From NCBI GenBank assembly GCA_964537685.1, contig CAZICM010000048.1:1-64000 (forward strand): DNA of 64,000 nucleotides, read 5' to 3'. The notes under the pieces were generated by a model that was not told the origin of the DNA, did not search any database, and worked only from the letters and a program-made list of their open reading frames with translations. Numbering within the stretch: position 1 is the first letter of the stretch; every line of letters begins with the position of its first letter. Below are positions 59,103-64,000 of the stretch, one piece after another. The position numbers and the translations under genes were made by a program. The stretch is from CAZICM01 sp964537685. Lineage in GTDB: Bacteria > Myxococcota_A > Polyangia > Polyangiales > Polyangiaceae.

Positions 59103-60566
59103 ATGACGGCCAACGAAGAAGCGCCCAAGAAGAAATCGCGCGGCACCCAGGCATCCCGCGGCACCGATCAACCAAAACCCAGCGAACTCGCCCGCTCGGA
59201 CGACTTAACCCGCCTCTGCGATCACAGTTACATCGCGGGCGTGGTAGGCACCTTTACCGTCCTGCTGATGGGCTATCTCGCGGCCCGCACCAACATGCTT
59301 GAAAACGGCTGGGGCATTTTAAAAAGCCTGCCCCACGACAAGCATCTATCCCTGGCCTTTCCGCTGGTGGTGGTGGGCGCGGTTATGTTCCTGGTCGAGC
59401 TCTTTGTGCGCCTCCGCGTCGATCGGGGCCGGCTCATCAGCGTATCCGACGACATCAAAGAAAAGCGTTACGGAGCCTTCATAGGCCGCTGCCTGATGAT
59501 TTACGCGGCGGACATCGCCGTCATTTGGCTCTTTTTGTCGATATACCGCAGCGCCGGCGAATACGGCTTTAGCAAGAGCGGCGGCAAAGGCTACTACCAG
59601 CCTTGGTTTACCGTCATGGATTATGTGCTGTGGTTTTATATGATTGTAGGAATGCCCTATATCCTGCTGACCCGGGCGCTCCAGCACGATCCTAAAGCCG
59701 ACCGCAAACAGCCTGCCTTTGTCGTATTCAAGCTCTTGGCTTGGGTTGGCTATTATCTGCGCCGGAGCGAACGCAAAACAGCCACCCCTCCCGAACCCTT
59801 CGGCCAATTCGACCGGACCGCCGTGCTTGGCCTCTTTGTCAAAGCCTTTTTCGTACCGCTGATGACTGTATTCTTCGCCGACCAGTTTACCCATCTCACC
59901 AAAAACTGGGCTTTTGTCATCAACCTTCTCACCTCTGCAGAAGCCAAAAAGGCTTCGGTACGCGACCTCTACGAAGTATCGCTTTCCGTCATTTTCGCGG
60001 TGGATGTGGGCCTGGCCTGGGCCGGCTATGTGCTCTCCTCGCGCTGGATTAAAAACGGAATGTATTCGGTCGAACCCACCGTACTGGGCTGGCTGGTCGC
60101 GCTCTTATGCTATCCGCCCTTTAACGGAATGTTTGGCCGTTATTTCGTGACACCCGGCGAACATGCCTTCTGGGGTATTCAAATCCGGCCCATCGTTATC
60201 CTGATGGCAAGCTGCTCCATCGCCAGCTTTGCATTCTATACCGCGGCTACTGTCATGTTTGGCCTGCACTTCTCCAATCTTACCCACCGGGGTATTATCC
60301 GCACAGGCCCCTATTCGATTATCCGCCATCCAGCCTATGCCGCCAAGAATTTCTCTTGGTGGTGTGTTATGTTTCCCTATGCGCTCTACGACGCGATCGT
60401 CAAAAAAGAACCGCTTCTGTTTTTGACGCATTTCGTCGGCCTAGCCGCGCTCACGGGCATGTACTTTTGGAGAGCCATCACCGAAGAGCGCCACCTTTCC
60501 AAAGACCCTGAGTACCGTGACTATATGAAGCAAGTGCCCTACCGGTTTATCCCCGGTGTGATATAA
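59103..60566 (+). CDS. Membrane methyltransferase of the isoprenylcysteine carboxyl methyltransferase type
   Basis: 487 residues. A charged N-terminal tail (1-40) is followed by about ten membrane helices. The catalytic module is at the C-terminus: RGIIRTGPYSIIRHPAYAAK binds the cofactor, and AITEERHLSKDPEYRDYMKQ plus VPYRFIPGVI complete the ICMT/PEMT (PF04191/PF04140) pattern. Bacterial relatives methylate small molecules or lipids; protein prenylation is not expected here. The additional N-terminal membrane region (residues 45-330) makes it about twice the usual length and is unassigned. Confidence 0.85.
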   Translation: MTANEEAPKKKSRGTQASRGTDQPKPSELARSDDLTRLCDHSYIAGVVGTFTVLLMGYLAARTNMLENGWGILKSLPHDKHLSLAFPLVVVGAVMFLVELFVRLRVDRGRLISVSDDIKEKRYGAFIGRCLMIYAADIAVIWLFLSIYRSAGEYGFSKSGGKGYYQPWFTVMDYVLWFYMIVGMPYILLTRALQHDPKADRKQPAFVVFKLLAWVGYYLRRSERKTATPPEPFGQFDRTAVLGLFVKAFFVPLMTVFFADQFTHLTKNWAFVINLLTSAEAKKASVRDLYEVSLSVIFAVDVGLAWAGYVLSSRWIKNGMYSVEPTVLGWLVALLCYPPFNGMFGRYFVTPGEHAFWGIQIRPIVILMASCSIASFAFYTAATVMFGLHFSNLTHRGIIRTGPYSIIRHPAYAAKNFSWWCVMFPYALYDAIVKKEPLLFLTHFVGLAALTGMYFWRAITEERHLSKDPEYRDYMKQVPYRFIPGVI

Positions 60567-60590
60567 TATAAGTTGAAAGGAGACTTTTTT

Positions 60591-61616
60591 ATGCGAACGA
60601 TCTTAAAACACATTGGCCTTTTCTCTGTGGCGGCGGGGATTGCCCTCGGCGTTCAGGGCGAAGCTCAAGCCTGCTCTCCGCCTCTGCCTGGGCTCACGTC
60701 GTCGATACCCGCCGATGGAGAGACCTATCCGGCCAATGGATATATCTTTTTCATGGGCTATTATATTGGACTGGCCAAGGTAAGCGTGACCGTCAATGGC
60801 CAGCCCGCCACCCTCAGCGATATCTCGTCTACCTTTGCCGGGGCTCCCTTTGAACTGAGCGCCCGTGTGATGCCCGAACCCAAGCCCGGCGATGCCATTG
60901 TTATTTCCGGGGATTTCTGTGAACAGGACGTATGCGCCGCAAAGAGCATCTCGTTCACGGCGGGCGCGGCCGATACCCAGGCACCTCCTTCGCCCAGCAA
61001 AGCCTGGTTTAATATGTACGACTTCCCCGACTTTAAAAGCTCGGGCGGAGATTGCCAATTCAATACGGATTTAAGTCTTTGGACGCATATCGAGGGCATG
61101 CCCGCGGGGATGGGTGAAGCGCCGCTTTTATACCATGTCGAAGCGTTTTCGGACATGGGAATGACCAAGAGCGTGCTGGATATCGTTTCCTTTGTGAATG
61201 AAGCCGCGGTTGCCTGGGGATACCGCAAGCTCTTGGCCGATTTTAATGGAGTCAATCCGGCCGATGTATGTTTCCGCATAACGGCCATCGATGGAGCGGG
61301 CAACAAAAGCGCCGAATCGGCGACCTTCTGCAAGGCATGCTATGCCCGTACCGACGCGCCGGGAATATCGCAGAGCGTTCCACCCGAGCCTCAATGGACA
61401 TCGGCGGATATCTATGCGGGCGGCCCCTGCGACACGGGAATGGGGGCGGGCGGTTCGGGAGGAGGCGGCAGTGGCAATGGAGGAAGTGGAGGAGCCTTGC
61501 CCGAGCCTGAGGATGAAGAGGGTTGTTCTTGTGGGATTCCCCGGGAGGGCGTGGGTGATGCGGGGTGGGGGGCGCTGATTTTGGCGCTGGCGCTGGGTAT
61601 TCGAAGGAAGAGATAG
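60591..61616 (+). CDS. Exported MYXO-CTERM surface protein
   Basis: 341 residues from the ATG at 60591 (AAAGGAGAC). A signal peptide (cleavage near AQA-CS) is followed by two or three beta-sandwich-like modules (for example VSVTVNGQPATLSDISS and DVCFRITAIDGAGNKSAES). Then come a Gly/Ser-rich spacer and the sorting tail: GCSCGIPREG, a short hydrophobic helix (GALILALALGI) and a final RRKR. This is a textbook MYXO-CTERM signal, specific to Myxococcota and processed for surface anchoring or secretion. The function of the mature part is unknown. Confidence 0.93.
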   Translation: MRTILKHIGLFSVAAGIALGVQGEAQACSPPLPGLTSSIPADGETYPANGYIFFMGYYIGLAKVSVTVNGQPATLSDISSTFAGAPFELSARVMPEPKPGDAIVISGDFCEQDVCAAKSISFTAGAADTQAPPSPSKAWFNMYDFPDFKSSGGDCQFNTDLSLWTHIEGMPAGMGEAPLLYHVEAFSDMGMTKSVLDIVSFVNEAAVAWGYRKLLADFNGVNPADVCFRITAIDGAGNKSAESATFCKACYARTDAPGISQSVPPEPQWTSADIYAGGPCDTGMGAGGSGGGGSGNGGSGGALPEPEDEEGCSCGIPREGVGDAGWGALILALALGIRRKR

Positions 61617-61956
61617 CCGGAACTGCCTTCAGCCGATGCCCCGAGGGCTTTGCCGATCGTTGGCATGATGTTTAAGTCCCTGCATCGGTCCATTCTCACC
61701 GTTTAAACCAAGCCTAAAGCCTTGTCCAATCGTCTTTCCCGCTGTCTGGAAAGCCGTTGTCCCTTGTCTTGCGGGGGATTCTACGCTCCAGGAAACACCT
61801 TCAGGCGCCGCCGGAAGGTCATTCTTGACATTTGGAATGGTACTGGGTGGAGGCCGGAGGTAGAGTTCAAGCCTTGGAAGGCGGCTTGAGGTGCTTCCGG
61901 TGGGAAAGACAAGGAAAAGGAAAGGGGATTGGGAGGTGGCGGGAGATGATTCGGGC
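61617..61956. other. 340-base intergenic region between convergent genes
   Basis: It lies between the convergent MYXO-CTERM gene and the lectin lipoprotein gene. No frame with family resemblance and no strong hairpin was found. It presumably carries only the two 3' ends. Confidence 0.5.
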
Positions 61957-63699
61957 TTATTGCCAATCGCGCTCGCAGAGAAAGGCCATTGAGCTCCCAC
62001 AATCGCTGTCCCGCCATGTGTTGTTGGGATCCAGGCGAATACAGATTCCAGGCGGCGGATCATTCAAACCCGTTTGAGGCGTGGTGTAGCTGCATGTGGT
62101 GGAGGAAGACTCCCAGAAGATCTCTGTGTTGTTGAAGCCGCCTTCCCAGCCTCCTATCCACACATTGATATTCGCGGCGTTTTCCATGGCGGTTTCCTCT
62201 GCCGCATCGTTGATGGTCGCCAGATATCCGCCCTTGCTTTCGCATTTCCCTTTGGCGTTTACCCATGTATCGCCGGCCATATCGATCCAATAACAATGCC
62301 CGCCGGATGTAAATGAGCCGGTGATCGCATTGCAGGGTTCGTCCCGCTTGCAGCTTGTGCTGCAGCCATCGAGATTGGCCATATTGCCATCGTCGCATTC
62401 CTCGCCGGGCTGGACAATGCTATCGCCACATTTGCCCGCGGGCACCCGCTCGCATACGTAGTCATGGCTGTCGTTACAAGGTTTATCATCAAAAGCCTGA
62501 GCGCTGTTCTGGACCATCATCACACAGGCATCGTTGGTATTGTCGGGCTGATTCCCCACCCAATTGGAGCGCCAGGGTTCGCCATTGATCCACCCATGAC
62601 TGCAGCCCGGAGTCAGTGCATAACCGCCCGACCAGGCATCCTTGGTAATTTTTGCCGAGGCGGCGATAAAATCAAATTCCGCCTTGCTGCTGATACCGAC
62701 CAAATCGCCTCCCCAATTGATGCATTCGGTGCGGGCATTGCGGAAATTGGCCGCCGCCGTTACCGATCGGTAGCAATGCTTGGTCGTTCCGTTTGAAAAC
62801 TCATCGGCCGCCGTGCATAAGACGCATCCAATGCAGCCGGCGTCGCCGGTTTCGCATTGTTCCATGCTGGACTTTACCCCGTCGCCGCAGGCATTAAGCT
62901 CTAGGGTCAGGTCGTAGGTTCCATTTTGGGCTTCCACAACAAGATAATACGATTGCCCCGCATGTACCCATATCTCTTGGACGACATCCACGGTTCCGCT
63001 GGCACATGAAAGATCGTTCACTTCCTTGGGAATGCCTGTGGCCGCACAGCCCGATAGGATCGACAAGGATTTATCTTGGTTGCCCTTGGCCAGGGTTGCT
63101 TTCAGCGTGCCGCTTGCGGTGGGTTTTACCTCGTAGAAGACATCGTTCAAGTTGCCGGGGCCGCAAAATGGGTTGTAGTCCTTGCCACCGCCGTCGGTTT
63201 TATCTTGAAGCACCACCGTCCCAGGCGAAACCACCACTTCATTGCCGGGACATGTCTTGCCAGCTTCGGTTAAACATGTGCTTGAACAGCCGTCGCCGTT
63301 TGTCATGTTGCCATCGTCGCAGGTCTCGGTGGGCGAGTCGACATTGCCATCGCTGCATATGCCGACGGGCATACCGCCCATACCGCCCATACCGCCCATG
63401 CCTGCGCTCCCTCCGCCCATCCCTCCGGCGCCGCCCATGGACGAACCGGACGAGCTCGAGCCTGTGCTTGAACTCGATGAGCTGGTACTCATCCCGCTGC
63501 TGCTGCTGCTTGCGCCGCTGCTGCTGCTTGCGCCGCTGCTGCTGCTTGCGCCGCTGCTGGATGAACCTGTGCTCGATGAAGACGAAGCACTGGTATTGTT
63601 TTGATTGGCCAGCGTTCCCGTTGGATCGAGTCCGCAGGAAACGATGAGCGCTGTTCCAAGAAGCCCGAGAGCCACGAAATGGTTAGAGCCTAGCCGCAT
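61957..63699 (-). CDS. Lipoprotein with DUF4215 repeats and two C-type lectin-like domains
   Basis: 580 residues. The signal ends in the lipobox VSCG (Cys22). Residues about 35-110 are Ser/Gly/Met-rich low complexity, a flexible stalk. A DUF4215 Cys repeat follows (CDDGNMTNGDGCSSTC at about 130), then a beta domain (about 150-265). C-type lectin domain 1 covers about 285-410 (HCYRSVTAAANFRNARTEC to DSHDYVCERV). A second DUF4215 repeat (EECDDGNMANLDGCSTSC) and C-type lectin domain 2 (about 455-580, ending MAFLCERDWQ) complete it. The lectin folds suggest carbohydrate or protein binding at the cell surface. Calcium-site residues are only partly canonical (QPDN in the first). Confidence 0.93.
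   Translation of the reverse strand: MRLGSNHFVALGLLGTALIVSCGLDPTGTLANQNNTSASSSSSTGSSSSGASSSSGASSSSGASSSSSGMSTSSSSSSTGSSSSGSSMGGAGGMGGGSAGMGGMGGMGGMPVGICSDGNVDSPTETCDDGNMTNGDGCSSTCLTEAGKTCPGNEVVVSPGTVVLQDKTDGGGKDYNPFCGPGNLNDVFYEVKPTASGTLKATLAKGNQDKSLSILSGCAATGIPKEVNDLSCASGTVDVVQEIWVHAGQSYYLVVEAQNGTYDLTLELNACGDGVKSSMEQCETGDAGCIGCVLCTAADEFSNGTTKHCYRSVTAAANFRNARTECINWGGDLVGISSKAEFDFIAASAKITKDAWSGGYALTPGCSHGWINGEPWRSNWVGNQPDNTNDACVMMVQNSAQAFDDKPCNDSHDYVCERVPAGKCGDSIVQPGEECDDGNMANLDGCSTSCKRDEPCNAITGSFTSGGHCYWIDMAGDTWVNAKGKCESKGGYLATINDAAEETAMENAANINVWIGGWEGGFNNTEIFWESSSTTCSYTTPQTGLNDPPPGICIRLDPNNTWRDSDCGSSMAFLCERDWQ
63497..63558 (-). repeat. 18-bp tandem repeat encoding a Ser-rich stalk
   Basis: A unit of 18 bases (CCGCTGCTGCTGCTTGCG) is repeated about 3.4 times and encodes SSSSGA on the minus strand. 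It lies in the low-complexity stalk of the lectin lipoprotein. In-frame length variation between strains is likely. Confidence 0.85.
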
Positions 63700-63749
63700 A
63701 ATAGGCGAATATAGATCAGTTTTTTGGCGGCGGAAACAGTTTTGTTTGT

Positions 63750-64000
63750 CTAGCTTTGAAGGGCTTTTTCGGAGAGCTGAATGACGGAGAAGACCGCGCC
63801 GAAAGGATCGGCGACGACGGCGATACGGCCATAAGGCGTATCGAAGGGGCCGTGGAACAATTTTCCGCCGAGTTGTTTAATTTTCTCGACGGAGCCATCG
63901 GCGCTTGACACGGCAAAGTAAGGCATCCAATGCGGAGGGATATCACCCCAGGCATCGGTCATGGTCATCACGCCGCCGATGGTTTTATCGCCTTGATGGA
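63750..64000 (-). CDS. VOC-family (glyoxalase-like) protein, C-terminal part
   Basis: 83 residues are visible and the gene runs off the window's right edge. HQGDKTIGGVMTM, PPHWMPYFAVSSADGSVEKI and DTPYGRIAVVADPFGAVFSV are the pattern of the second VOC half found in glyoxalase/bleomycin resistance-like proteins. The metal and substrate residues of the first half are not visible. The stop codon is followed after 50 bases by the lectin lipoprotein gene on the same strand. Confidence 0.85.
   Translation of the reverse strand, partial: HQGDKTIGGVMTMTDAWGDIPPHWMPYFAVSSADGSVEKIKQLGGKLFHGPFDTPYGRIAVVADPFGAVFSVIQLSEKALQS

Noticed and set aside
1..64000. tRNA, rRNA, CRISPR arrays, riboswitches and insertion sequences
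   Set aside because: Looked for by eye on both strands; no cloverleaf, rRNA core motif, regular spacer array, riboswitch core or transposase was recognised. A covariance-model search would be needed to exclude small RNAs.

Overview
The window looks like a chromosome segment of a member of the Myxococcota, probably a Polyangia-type lineage with a more moderate GC content than the classic 68-72% species. The pointers are a clear MYXO-CTERM sorting signal (60591-61616) and a weaker one (28449-31337). Others are the cysteine-rich repeat lipoproteins, the DUF4215 and C-type lectin lipoprotein, the DUF2169/pentapeptide/DUF3540/DUF4150 secretion module, and the many stand-alone regulators (two ECF sigma factors, a giant hybrid kinase, a sigma54 activator). 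I saw no rRNA, tRNA, CRISPR array, transposase or phage block. The taxonomic call is inference from protein families, not from a marker gene.

Layout. 1-1255: end of an unidentified gene, then a lipoprotein aminopeptidase. 1400-5464: a topoisomerase III fused in frame to a RecQ helicase. 5555-12846: a type VI secretion tip module (VgrG, DUF2169 plus pentapeptide, second pentapeptide protein, DUF3540, PAAR-like DUF4150) without the rest of the apparatus. 12857-17595: a beta-propeller hybrid histidine kinase and a receiver with a decayed GGDEF domain. 17621-21008: divergent glmS and a glmM-like gene that lacks the catalytic serine. 21005-23388: two cysteine-rich repeat proteins. 23417-26549: an ECF sigma/FecR-TPR/exported protein operon. 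26580-31337: an ABC exporter and an exported CHAT-domain peptidase. 31409-35538: FAH-family enzyme, fatty-acid-hydroxylase-like membrane protein, and a second ECF sigma factor with a coupled membrane protein.

35530-38791 is a tight cluster of a cyclic-2,3-diphosphoglycerate-synthetase-like GTPase, ornithine carbamoyltransferase and carbamate kinase, pointing to carbamoyl-phosphate metabolism. 38825-46277 is a cbb3-type cytochrome oxidase operon: membrane cupredoxin-like protein, diheme cytochrome lipoprotein, CcoN, CcoO, two small membrane proteins, a CcoI-type copper ATPase and a SafE/DsbD-like assembly protein. 46824-51087 is a two-gene fatty-acid or sterol side-chain beta-oxidation operon resembling the eukaryotic peroxisomal MFE-2/SCPx pair, with one SCP2 module recently duplicated. 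51167-56678 holds a universal stress protein, a Uma2-like protein, and a sulfur-transport YeeE pair controlled by a sigma54 activator, with a visible promoter and two dyads. 56866-64000 holds a small winged-helix protein, a double zinc-ribbon protein, a tandem receiver protein, an isoprenylcysteine-methyltransferase-like membrane enzyme, a MYXO-CTERM protein, a double C-type lectin lipoprotein and the end of a VOC-family gene.

The most interesting items are the TopB-RecQ fusion, the zinc ribbon inserted inside the kinase dimerisation domain, the catalytic-residue losses in GlmM, CcoI and the GGDEF and receiver proteins, the cDPGS-like/OTC/carbamate kinase cluster, and the perfect 395-bp coding duplication. 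I found no system that I can claim is wholly undescribed.
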